Origin: an uncultured Oscillospiraceae bacterium
GTDB taxonomy: Bacteria > Bacillota > Clostridia > Oscillospirales > Oscillospiraceae
Reading direction: 5' to 3'
Length of the DNA: 6,492 nucleotides
Assembly (NCBI GenBank): GCA_947628975.1
Contig: CANRBW010000087.1
Coordinates: 1 to 6,492, forward strand
A program made the translations under genes and the position numbers. Numbering within the stretch: position 1 is the stretch's first letter; every line of letters begins with the position of its first letter. Below, in pieces: positions 1 to 5,735 of this stretch. The notes under the pieces are model-generated. The model was not told the origin of the DNA, made no database searches, and saw nothing but the letters and a program-made list of their open reading frames with translations.

Positions 1-576
1 GTCCACCTCCGCCAGGTCCCGGTCGAAGGCGCAGCCGATGTGGGTGGCGAAGCCCCGGTCGTTGGCGCCGATGACGCCCACCTCCTGGAGCTTGCGGCAC
101 ACGGCGGTACAGCGCCGGCAGAGGATGCACTTGGAGTTGTCCCGCACCAGGTGGAGGGCGCTGGCCTCCACCCGGGGCAGCAGCTCGTCGTTGGCGTAGC
201 GCACCGCGTCCAGGCCGAACTCCGCGGCCAGCTCCCGCAGCTCGCAGTGGGCGTTGCGGGCGCAGGTGAGGCAGTCCATGCGGTGGTTGGAGAGGATGAG
301 CTCCAGGGTCAACTTCCGGGACTTGCGGACCTTGGCGGTGTTGGTCTGGACCTCCATGCCCTCGCTGACGGGGTAGACGCAGGAGGCCACTAGGCTGCGG
401 GCCCCCTTGACCTCCACCACGCAGATGCGGCAGGCGCCGATCTCGTTGACCCCTTTCAGGAAGCACAGGGAGGGGATCTTGATGCCCACGTTCCGAGCGG
501 CCTCCAGAATGGTCGTGCCCTCGGGGACGGTGACGGGAATGTCGTTGATGGTGAGATGGACCATGTTCTTTTCCAT
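1..576 (-). CDS. hydA: [FeFe]-hydrogenase catalytic subunit, N-terminal part (partial, runs off left edge)
   Basis: This is the first 192 residues of the catalytic subunit of a multimeric NAD(P)-linked [FeFe]-hydrogenase (HydA/HndD type), cytoplasmic, which makes or consumes H2. In order I see: a plant-type [2Fe-2S] ferredoxin domain (about residues 5-80) with C38, C49, C52 and C66; the His-Cys [4Fe-4S] motif H98, C102, C105, C111 (HRMDCLTCARNAHC); and the first cluster of a ferredoxin-like pair at C150, C153, C156, C160 (CILCRRCTAVC). The catalytic H-cluster domain lies beyond the left edge, so the hydrogenase call rests on the N-terminus. NuoG and some formate dehydrogenase alpha subunits share this architecture, but CILCRRCTAVC followed by GVIGANDRGF reads as hydrogenase. 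The start at 576 is chosen because AGGAGG lies 9 bases upstream; a second ATG at 564 is too far from it. The gap to hydB is 16 bases, so the genes are probably cotranscribed and perhaps translationally linked. Confidence 0.88.
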   Translation of the reverse strand, partial: MEKNMVHLTINDIPVTVPEGTTILEAARNVGIKIPSLCFLKGVNEIGACRICVVEVKGARSLVASCVYPVSEGMEVQTNTAKVRKSRKLTLELILSNHRMDCLTCARNAHCELRELAAEFGLDAVRYANDELLPRVEASALHLVRDNSKCILCRRCTAVCRKLQEVGVIGANDRGFATHIGCAFDRDLAEVD

Positions 577-592
577 TGTCGCGTCCCTCCTC

Positions 593-2485
593 TTAAGATT
601 TGCTGATGGCGCCGAACTTGCAGTTTTCCATGCACGCGCCGCACTTGACGCACTTTTCCGCGTCGATGCTGTGGGGGGCCCGGAGCTGGCCGGTGATGGC
701 CTGGGCCGGGCAGTTCCGGGCGCACAGGGTGCAGCCCTTGCACTTGGTCGGGTCGATGGTGAAGCGCAGGAGGTTCTTGCACACCCCGGCGGGGCAGCGC
801 TTCTCCACCACATGGGCGATGTACTCGTCCCGGAAGTGGGCCAGGGTGGACAGCACCGGGTTGGGGGCGGACTGGCCCAGGGCGCACAGGGCGGAGGACT
901 TCAGGTGCTCGCACAGCTCCTCGATGGTGTCGATGTCCTCCAGGGTGCCGTTGCCGTCGGTGATCTTACACAGGAGATCGTAGAGGCGCTTGGTCCCGAT
1001 GCGGCAGGGCGTACACTTGCCGCAGGACTCGTCGATGATGAACTCCAGGAAGAACTTGGCGATGTCCACCATGCAGTTGGTGTCGTCCATCACGATGAGG
1101 CCGCCGGAGCCCATCATGGAGCCGATGGCCATGAGGGAGTCGTAGTCGATGGGGGTGTCGATCAAGCTGGCGGGGATACAGCCGCCGGAGGGGCCGCCGG
1201 TCTGGGCGGCCTTGAAGGTGTGGCCGCCGGGGACGCCGCCGCCGATGTCCTCCACGATGGTCCGCAGGGTGGTGCCCATGGGGACCTCCACCAGGCCGGT
1301 GTTGGTGATCTTCCCGCCCAGGGCGAAGACCTTGGTGCCCTTGCTCTTGGCGGTGCCGATGGCGGCGAACTTGTCCGCGCCGTTGTTGAGGATCCAGGTG
1401 ATGTTGGCGTAGGTCTCCACGTTGTTGAGCAACGTGGGCCGCTGCCACAGGCCCTTCACCGCGGGGAAGGGGGGACGGGGCCGGGGCTCGCCCCGGTGGC
1501 CCTCGATGGAGGTCATCAGGGCGGTCTCCTCGCCGCAGACGAAGGCGCCGGCGCCCAGGCGCAGCTCGATGTCAAAGTCGAAGCCGGAGCCGAAGATGTC
1601 CTTGCCCAGGAAGCCCAGCTCCCGGGACTGGGCGATGGCGGTGTTCAGCCGGTCCACGGCGATGGGGTACTCCGCCCGGATGTAGATGTAGCCCTGGTGG
1701 GCGCCCACGGCGTAGCCGGCGATGGTCATGGCCTCCAGCACGCTGTGGGGGTCCCCCTCCAGCACCGAGCGGTCCATGAACGCGCCGGGGTCGCCCTCGT
1801 CGGCGTTGCAGGCCACGTACTTCACCCCGTCGGGGCTCACCGCGTCGGCGGTGAACTGCCACTTCATCCCCGTGGAGAAGCCCGCGCCGCCCCGGCCCCG
1901 GAGGCCGGAGTTCTTCACCGCGTCGATGATCTCCTGGGCGGGGGTCTTCTCGGTGAGGATGCGGCTCAGGGCGGTGTAGCCCCCCACGCCCACATACTCG
2001 TTGATGTCGTCGGGGTTGATCACCCCGCAGTGGCGCAGGGCGATACGCATCTGCTTTTTGTAGAAGCGGCTCTCCGGCAGGGTGTGGACGGCGCGGCCGT
2101 CCTCCTGGTGGAGCAGGCGCTCCACCAGCTGGCCCTTGCCGATGTGGGTGTCCACGATCTCCGGCACGTCCTCCACGGTGACGTGGGAGTAGAACGCGCC
2201 CTCGGGGTAGATGACCATGATGGGCCCCATGGCGCACAGGCCGAAGCAGCCGGTGTGGACCACCTTGGCGGTCTTGTCCAGGCCCTTGGCCTTCAGCTCC
2301 TGGTCCAGCGCCTGGAGGATGGCCGGGGAGTTGGAGGAGGTACAGCCGGTGCCGGCGCAGACCAGAATGTGGTACTTGTAGTCCTCGGTGTTCTGGGCCT
2401 CGATGGGGAAGTCCGAGGTGTGGCGGAGGGCCAGGCGGCCCTGCATCTCCTCCCGCAGGGCGGTCAGTTCAGCGGTGGTTTTCAT
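593..2485 (-). CDS. hydB: NuoF-like flavoprotein subunit of trimeric [FeFe]-hydrogenase
   Basis: NADH-binding FMN/iron-sulfur subunit (HydB/HndC family), 630 residues, the usual length for the fused form. It passes electrons between NAD(H), ferredoxin and HydA. Numbering from the ATG at 2485: a thioredoxin-like [2Fe-2S] domain with C43, C48, C80, C84; the NuoF core with FMN/NADH motif GLRGRGGAGF from 194 and CNADEGDPGAF from 226; an SLBB region near 385-435; the [4Fe-4S] motif ESCGKCTPC (C488, C491, C494) with C534; and a C-terminal 2x[4Fe-4S] ferredoxin (C582, C585, C588, C592 and C612, C615, C618, C622). The linker has H558, C564 and C569, a possible metal site. This domain order is typical of HydB in electron-bifurcating HydABC, but sequence alone cannot prove bifurcation. 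An ATG at 2491 would add two residues, but it sits only one base from the AAGGAGGG ribosome site, whereas 2485 has a 7-base spacing. Second gene of the leftward operon. Confidence 0.95.
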   Translation of the reverse strand: MKTTAELTALREEMQGRLALRHTSDFPIEAQNTEDYKYHILVCAGTGCTSSNSPAILQALDQELKAKGLDKTAKVVHTGCFGLCAMGPIMVIYPEGAFYSHVTVEDVPEIVDTHIGKGQLVERLLHQEDGRAVHTLPESRFYKKQMRIALRHCGVINPDDINEYVGVGGYTALSRILTEKTPAQEIIDAVKNSGLRGRGGAGFSTGMKWQFTADAVSPDGVKYVACNADEGDPGAFMDRSVLEGDPHSVLEAMTIAGYAVGAHQGYIYIRAEYPIAVDRLNTAIAQSRELGFLGKDIFGSGFDFDIELRLGAGAFVCGEETALMTSIEGHRGEPRPRPPFPAVKGLWQRPTLLNNVETYANITWILNNGADKFAAIGTAKSKGTKVFALGGKITNTGLVEVPMGTTLRTIVEDIGGGVPGGHTFKAAQTGGPSGGCIPASLIDTPIDYDSLMAIGSMMGSGGLIVMDDTNCMVDIAKFFLEFIIDESCGKCTPCRIGTKRLYDLLCKITDGNGTLEDIDTIEELCEHLKSSALCALGQSAPNPVLSTLAHFRDEYIAHVVEKRCPAGVCKNLLRFTIDPTKCKGCTLCARNCPAQAITGQLRAPHSIDAEKCVKCGACMENCKFGAISKS

Positions 2486-2492
2486 TTCCATG

Positions 2493-2500
2493 CCCTCCTT
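2493..2500 (-). promoter_or_regulatory. Ribosome binding site deciding the hydB start
   Basis: On the minus strand AAGGAGGG lies just after the hydC stop codon. It is one base from the ATG at 2491 and seven bases from the in-frame ATG at 2485. The second spacing is normal for initiation, so 2485 is the better start. Its closeness to the hydC stop (TAA at 2504-2502) suggests ribosomes can reinitiate from hydC into hydB. Confidence 0.75.
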
Positions 2501-2501
2501 A

Positions 2502-2996
2502 TTATTGGTATTTGGCCAGGATGGGGCCGATCTGGTCGGGGGTGAGGCGGCCGTAGACCTGGTCGTTGATCATCATCACCGGGGCCAGGCCGCAGGCGCC
2601 GATGCACCGGCAGGCGTCCAGAGAGAACTTCCCGTCCAGGGTGATGCCCCCGGCCTTGATGCCCAGCTTCTTCTCCAGCTCCGCCAGGATGTCCCCCGCG
2701 CCCTTGACGTAACAGGCGGTGCCCAGGCAGAGGCTGATGCGGTACTTGCCCTTGGGGTTCATGGAGAACTGGGCGTAGAACGAGGCCACGCCGTAGACCT
2801 CCGAGAGGGGGATGTCCAGCCCCTCGGCGATCATGATCTGGGCCTCTTCGGGGAGATAGCCGAAGATCTCCTGGGCGGCCTGGAGCACCGGCATGGTGGC
2901 CCCCGCCTGCCCCTTGTGCGCCTCGATGACCTTCTTCAGCTCCTCCTCCTGCTGAGGGGTGCCGTGGTAGGGGATCACCGTCTTGCAATTTGGCAT
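2502..2996 (-). CDS. hydC: NuoE-like [2Fe-2S] subunit of trimeric [FeFe]-hydrogenase
   Basis: Small thioredoxin-fold subunit (HydC/HndA, 24 kDa NuoE family), 164 residues, of normal length. It carries one [2Fe-2S] cluster next to the flavin subunit HydB and belongs to the cytoplasmic hydrogenase complex. An N-terminal helical part (about 15-75) contains the family stretch LPLSEVYGVASFYAQF-like at 61-77. The cluster ligands are C90 and C95 (SLCLGTACYVKGA) and C131 and C135 (CIGACGLAPVMMIND), with an extra C129. It is first in the hydC-hydB-hydA operon, the order seen in other Firmicutes; no separate hndB-like gene lies between hydC and hydB, which fits the trimeric form. The start is supported by AGGAGG seven bases upstream of the ATG at 2996. 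A NuoE subunit of an NAD-linked formate dehydrogenase is the main alternative, made unlikely by the downstream hydrogenase gene. Confidence 0.94.
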   Translation of the reverse strand: MPNCKTVIPYHGTPQQEEELKKVIEAHKGQAGATMPVLQAAQEIFGYLPEEAQIMIAEGLDIPLSEVYGVASFYAQFSMNPKGKYRISLCLGTACYVKGAGDILAELEKKLGIKAGGITLDGKFSLDACRCIGACGLAPVMMINDQVYGRLTPDQIGPILAKYQ

Positions 2997-3016
2997 ACGT
3001 TTTCCTCCTGTCTTGA

Positions 3017-3032
3017 CGCGCCGGGGGGCGCG
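3017..3032 (-). other. GC hairpin in the hyd leader
   Basis: A perfect six-base inverted repeat, CGCGCC and GGCGCG, with a four-base loop. In the hyd transcript it would fold a few bases upstream of the hydC ribosome site (AGGAGG at 3009-3004). No T run follows, so it is not an intrinsic terminator. It could protect the 5' end or modulate hydC translation, but in GC-rich DNA it may also be incidental. Confidence 0.45.
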
Positions 3033-3051
3033 CCTGGCTTGATTCCGTACT

Positions 3052-3105
3052 ATTATACAAGAAAAAGACCTGTTAGTATAGGCTAATTTTTCGGAAATCC
3101 GTCAA
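3052..3105 (-). promoter_or_regulatory. Candidate promoter region of the hydCBA operon
   Basis: The AT-rich part of the divergent region contains two possible leftward sigma-A promoters. The proximal one has a perfect -10 TATAAT at 3057-3052, but at 17 bases upstream only TATACT (3 of 6 to the -35 consensus). It would start RNA near 3045 and give a leader of about 49 bases. The distal one pairs TTGACG at 3105-3100 with TATACT at 3080-3075 over a long 19-base spacer. Both are suboptimal, consistent with a regulated or activator-dependent promoter. Short inverted repeats (TTAG-6-CTAA at 3073-3086; CGGA-2-TCCG at 3092-3101) overlap these elements. Confidence 0.5.
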
Positions 3106-3162
3106 ATTTTTGCCTCCCGGAGAGGCGGAGAACGGTCAACTTGCCAGCAATTGGAGAATGCC

Positions 3163-3191
3163 TTGACAGACGGGGGGTCGGCGAATATAAT
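3163..3191 (+). promoter_or_regulatory. Consensus sigma-A promoter of serC
   Basis: TTGACA (3163-3168) and TATAAT (3186-3191) are separated by 17 bases, a full match to the housekeeping consensus in both hexamers. RNA should start near 3198, giving a leader of about 47 bases before the serC ATG at 3245. The match predicts high constitutive transcription unless a repressor or leader structure intervenes. Confidence 0.88.
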
Positions 3192-3203
3192 AGATGGGAA
3201 TTC

Positions 3204-3224
3204 TTGGGGAGGAAGCTCCCCCAA
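3204..3224 (+). other. Hairpin in the serC leader
   Basis: TTGGGGAG (3204-3211) can pair with CTCCCCCAA (3216-3224) around a GAAG loop, with one bulged C on the right arm. The stem lies wholly inside the predicted transcript and ends six bases before the ribosome site. There is no T run, so it is not a terminator. It could stabilise the mRNA 5' end or tune initiation. I see no larger riboswitch-like fold and no leader peptide. Confidence 0.5.
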
Positions 3225-3229
3225 CGGGT

Positions 3230-3236
3230 AAGGAGG
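3230..3236 (+). promoter_or_regulatory. Ribosome binding site fixing the serC start
   Basis: AAGGAGG lies eight bases before the ATG at 3245, an ideal spacing. An in-frame ATG at 3194 would give a protein 17 residues longer. That codon overlaps the end of the promoter, upstream of the expected RNA start near 3198, and has no ribosome site, so it is not used. Confidence 0.85.
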
Positions 3237-3244
3237 CCCTATCT

Positions 3245-4327
3245 ATGTCAGGTCGCGTATACAATTTTTCGGCCGGTCCGTCCATGCTCCCCCTGGAGGC
3301 GCTGGAGCGCGCCGGCGCCGAGATCACCAACTATGCCGGCTCCGGGATGAGCGTGATGGAGATGTCCCACCGCTCCAAGGTCTTCCAGAAGATCTTTGAC
3401 GACACCCAGGCCAAGTTCCGCAAGCTGATGAACGTCCCGGAGGGGTACAAGATCCTCTTCCTCCAGACCGGGGCCTCCGGGCAGTTCTCCATGGTCCCCC
3501 TGAACCTCATCGGCAAGACCGGCAAGGCCGACTACGCCGTCACCGGCAACTTCTCCAACATCGCCTACAAGGAGGCCAAGAAGTACGGCCAGATCCACCT
3601 GGCCGCCTCCAGCGAGGACAAGAACCACACCTACATCCCCGCCCAGTCCCAGCTGGACCTGGACCCGGAGGCCAGCTACTTCTACTACTGCGCCAACAAC
3701 ACCATCTACGGCACCGAGTGGTCCTACGTCCCCGACACCGGCGCGGTGCCCCTGGTCTGCGATATGTCCTCCGACATTCTCTCCCGCCAGGTGGACGTGA
3801 GCAAATACGGCGTCATCTTCGCCGGGGCCCAGAAGAACATGGCCCCCGCGGGGCTGACGGTGGTGGTCATCCGGGAGGATCTGGCCGGGCACGAGCTGCC
3901 CTTCACCCCCCTGATGATGAACTACAAGACCATGATCGACAAGGACTCCATGTACAACACGCCCCCCTGCTGGTGCATCTATATGCTGGGGCTGGTGCTG
4001 GACTGGCTGGAGGAGCAGGGCGGCGTGCCCGGCATGGAGAAGATCAAGCACGCCAAGGCCCAGATGCTCTACGACACCATCGACAGCTCCCGCCTCTTCA
4101 CCTGCGCGGTCCAGCCGGGCAGCCGCAGCGACATGAACGTCACCTTCCGCACCGCCAGCGAGGAGCTGGACGCCAAGTTCGTCCAGGAGTCGGTGGCCGC
4201 CGGCTTCACCAACCTGAAGGGCCACCGCTCTGTGGGCGGGATGCGGGCCTCCATCTACAACGCCATGCCCACCGAGGGCGTGGAGAAGCTGTGCGACTTC
4301 ATCCGTAAGTTCGACAAGGAGAACTGA
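3245..4327 (+). CDS. serC: Phosphoserine aminotransferase
   Basis: PLP enzyme that transaminates 3-phosphohydroxypyruvate with glutamate to give O-phosphoserine and 2-oxoglutarate, step two of serine biosynthesis; cytoplasmic class-V aminotransferase. At 360 residues it has the standard SerC length. Seen in order: the N-terminal signature YNFSAGPSMLP (6-16); the substrate-binding H42-R43 in EMSHRSKVF; the PLP-phosphate loop LQTGASGQF (73-81), where T75 replaces the more usual Gly; ANNTIYGTEW (150-159); D173, expected to hold the PLP ring nitrogen; K197 in FAGAQKNMAPAG, the Schiff-base lysine; and the C-terminal GHRSVGGMRASIYNAMP (326-342) with phosphate-binding H327, R328 and R334. All catalytic residues appear intact. 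It is transcribed from its own consensus promoter, divergent to hyd, and is followed by serA after 75 bases, so the two probably form an operon. Confidence 0.97.
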   Translation: MSGRVYNFSAGPSMLPLEALERAGAEITNYAGSGMSVMEMSHRSKVFQKIFDDTQAKFRKLMNVPEGYKILFLQTGASGQFSMVPLNLIGKTGKADYAVTGNFSNIAYKEAKKYGQIHLAASSEDKNHTYIPAQSQLDLDPEASYFYYCANNTIYGTEWSYVPDTGAVPLVCDMSSDILSRQVDVSKYGVIFAGAQKNMAPAGLTVVVIREDLAGHELPFTPLMMNYKTMIDKDSMYNTPPCWCIYMLGLVLDWLEEQGGVPGMEKIKHAKAQMLYDTIDSSRLFTCAVQPGSRSDMNVTFRTASEELDAKFVQESVAAGFTNLKGHRSVGGMRASIYNAMPTEGVEKLCDFIRKFDKEN

Positions 4328-4328
4328 G

Positions 4329-4373
4329 CCGGGCCTGTCCCGGACCACCGCGGACGGGGGCGGAGCGCCCCCG
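4329..4373 (+). other. Two hairpins between serC and serA
   Basis: Right after the serC stop, CCGGG (4329-4333) pairs with CCCGG (4339-4343) around five bases. Then CGGGGGCG (4355-4362) pairs perfectly with CGCCCCCG (4366-4373) around GAG. The second stem is followed by an A-rich tract (4376-4387) rather than T, so neither is an intrinsic terminator. They could act as RNA processing or stability elements setting the serC:serA ratio. The A-rich tract leads into the serA ribosome site AAGGAG (4386-4391), 11 bases before the ATG. Confidence 0.5.
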
Positions 4374-4402
4374 GGAAAAGAAAAAAAGGAGAACCGTCTG
4401 CC

Positions 4403-5572
4403 ATGTATCAGATCAAGACCCTCAACAAGATCGCCAAGGTCGGCCTGAACACCCTCAGCGCCGACAAGTACACCGTCTCCGACAGCGCCGCCGACCCCGC
4501 CGGCATCCTGGTGCGCTCGGCGGATATGCTGGAGGCGGAACTGCCCGACAGCCTCCTGGCCATCGCCCGGGCCGGGGCGGGGACCAACAACATCCCCATC
4601 CCCCGCTGTTCCGAGGCGGGCATCGTGGTCTTCAACACCCCCGGCGCCAACGCCAACGCCGTGAAGGAGCTGACCACCTGCGCCCTGCTCCTGGCCTCCC
4701 GGAAGGTGAGCGCCGGCTCCAAGTGGCTGGACGCCCAGGCCGCCCAGGGCCTGGAGGTCAGCGAGGTGGTGGAGAAGGGCAAGAGCCAGTTCGCCGGGCC
4801 GGAGCTGCTGGGCAAGACCCTGGGCGTCATCGGCCTGGGGGCCATCGGCGTGCAGGTGGCCAACATCGCCGTCAAGCTGGGGATGACCGTAGTGGGCTAC
4901 GACCCCTACCTCTCCGTCCACTGGGCCCTCTCCCTGAGCCGGGCGGTGAACTTCACCGCCGACCTGGGCGAGCTCTACCGCCAGGCGGACTATATCACCA
5001 TCCACGTCCCCCAGAACAAGGACACCAAGGGGATGCTCAACGCCGCCGCCATCGCCCAGATGAAGGACGGCGTCCGGGTGGTGAACATGGCCCGGGGCGG
5101 GCTGGTGGTGGAGGCCGACGTCATCGCCGCCCTGGAGAGCGGGAAGATGGCCGCCTACGTCACCGACTTCCCCACCAACGCCCTCATGGCCGCCCCCAAC
5201 GTCACCGCCCTGCCCCACCTGGGCGCCTCCACCCCGGAGAGCGAGGACAACTGCGCGGTCATGGCCGCGCGGGAGCTGGCCGACTACCTGGAAAACGGCA
5301 ACATCGTCAACTCCGTGAACCTGCCTGAGTGCGTCATGCCCTGGACCGGCACCGCCCGGCTTTGCATCCACCACCGCAACAGCCCCGGCATCCTGGCCAG
5401 CGTCACCGGCGTGCTCAGCGCCGAGGGGATGAATGTGGAGAATATGACCAACAAGTCCCGTGGGGACTACGCCTACACCATGGTGGACGTGGACCAGGCG
5501 CCCCCCGCCTCCGCGGTGGAGCACATCCGCTCCCTGGAGGGCGTGCTCCGGGTCCGCCTGCTGGAGAAGTAA
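4403..5572 (+). CDS. serA: D-3-phosphoglycerate dehydrogenase, short ACT-domain form
   Basis: Oxidises 3-phosphoglycerate to 3-phosphohydroxypyruvate with NAD+, the first committed step of serine biosynthesis, supplying SerC. At 389 residues it is the short clostridial type: a D-2-hydroxyacid dehydrogenase core plus one C-terminal ACT domain, without the intervening ASB domain of the long form. Visible: RAGAGTNNIPI (56-66) in the substrate domain; Rossmann motif GLGAIG (144-149) with D167 in GYDPYLS, favouring NAD over NADP; catalytic R231 in NMARGGLV; catalytic H272 in LPHLGAST; and an ACT domain at about 318-389 (IHHRNSPGILASVTGVLS), the usual site of serine feedback. The position that normally carries the catalytic Glu (DVFPTEP in E. 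coli SerA) reads TDFPTNA, with N259, and no Glu lies between E245 and H272. The enzyme may be slower or may have another preferred hydroxyacid. Synteny with serC supports SerA. Confidence 0.93.
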   Translation: MYQIKTLNKIAKVGLNTLSADKYTVSDSAADPAGILVRSADMLEAELPDSLLAIARAGAGTNNIPIPRCSEAGIVVFNTPGANANAVKELTTCALLLASRKVSAGSKWLDAQAAQGLEVSEVVEKGKSQFAGPELLGKTLGVIGLGAIGVQVANIAVKLGMTVVGYDPYLSVHWALSLSRAVNFTADLGELYRQADYITIHVPQNKDTKGMLNAAAIAQMKDGVRVVNMARGGLVVEADVIAALESGKMAAYVTDFPTNALMAAPNVTALPHLGASTPESEDNCAVMAARELADYLENGNIVNSVNLPECVMPWTGTARLCIHHRNSPGILASVTGVLSAEGMNVENMTNKSRGDYAYTMVDVDQAPPASAVEHIRSLEGVLRVRLLEK

Positions 5573-5582
5573 ACCCACCGCC

Positions 5583-5628
5583 GCGACACCGCGGGAGGGG
5601 CGTCTGCCCCTCCCGCGGTCGCTCTTTT
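5583..5628 (+). terminator. Intrinsic terminator after serA
   Basis: A perfect 14-base stem (5588-5601 with 5606-5619, core CCGCGGGAGGGGC) closes a GTCT loop. GCGA at 5583-5586 can pair with TCGC at 5619-5622 in an alternative extended stem with two bulged bases. TCTTTT follows at 5623-5628. This is a strong stem with a short U tract, about 10 bases after the serA stop, and it ends the serCA transcript before the next promoter. Confidence 0.88.
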
Positions 5629-5655
5629 GAGGGGCGCGGGGAAAATGGTTTCCTC

Positions 5656-5683
5656 TTGACTTTCTTTTGGGGAATAGTATACT
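5656..5683 (+). promoter_or_regulatory. Promoter of the nfnA-like gene
   Basis: TTGACT (5656-5661) and TATACT (5678-5683) are separated by 16 bases, each one base off consensus. RNA should begin near 5690, leaving a leader of about 46 bases before the ATG at 5736. The -10 sits in a perfect palindrome AGTATACT (5676-5683), which is probably a by-product of the hexamer but could also be a protein site. Confidence 0.8.
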
Positions 5684-5735
5684 CTATCTTTAGTAAACGC
5701 ACAGCGGAGAACGGCCTTGAAAGGAGAGCGCGCCA

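Noticed and set aside
407..2545. A very long open frame (712 codons) on the plus strand, opposite hydB.
   Set aside because: It is antisense to hydB and hydA, which have clear family motifs. Its translation is rich in Gly, Ala, Val, His and Asp with no recognisable domain, the usual by-product of GC-ending codons on the other strand.
3071..3088. Possible Rex operator around TTAG-6-CTAA in the hyd promoter region.
   Set aside because: The half-sites are too short and two bases too far apart to fit TTGTTAA-4-TTAACAA. It is kept only as an unnamed inverted repeat.
3112..3126. Small hairpin GCCTC-5-GAGGC as a terminator.
   Set aside because: On the plus strand the T run precedes the stem, and on the minus strand it is followed by A, not T. 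No gene ends here either; it lies between two divergent promoters.
4355..4387. CGGGGGCG-3-CGCCCCCG stem as an intrinsic terminator of serC.
   Set aside because: It is followed by an A-rich, not T-rich, tract on the coding strand, and the serA ribosome site directly follows.
3248..5578. A 776-codon open frame on the minus strand opposite serC and serA.
   Set aside because: It spans two well-supported genes and the gap between them, has a low-complexity Gly/Val/His/Asp composition and no matching ribosome site, so it is a compositional shadow.
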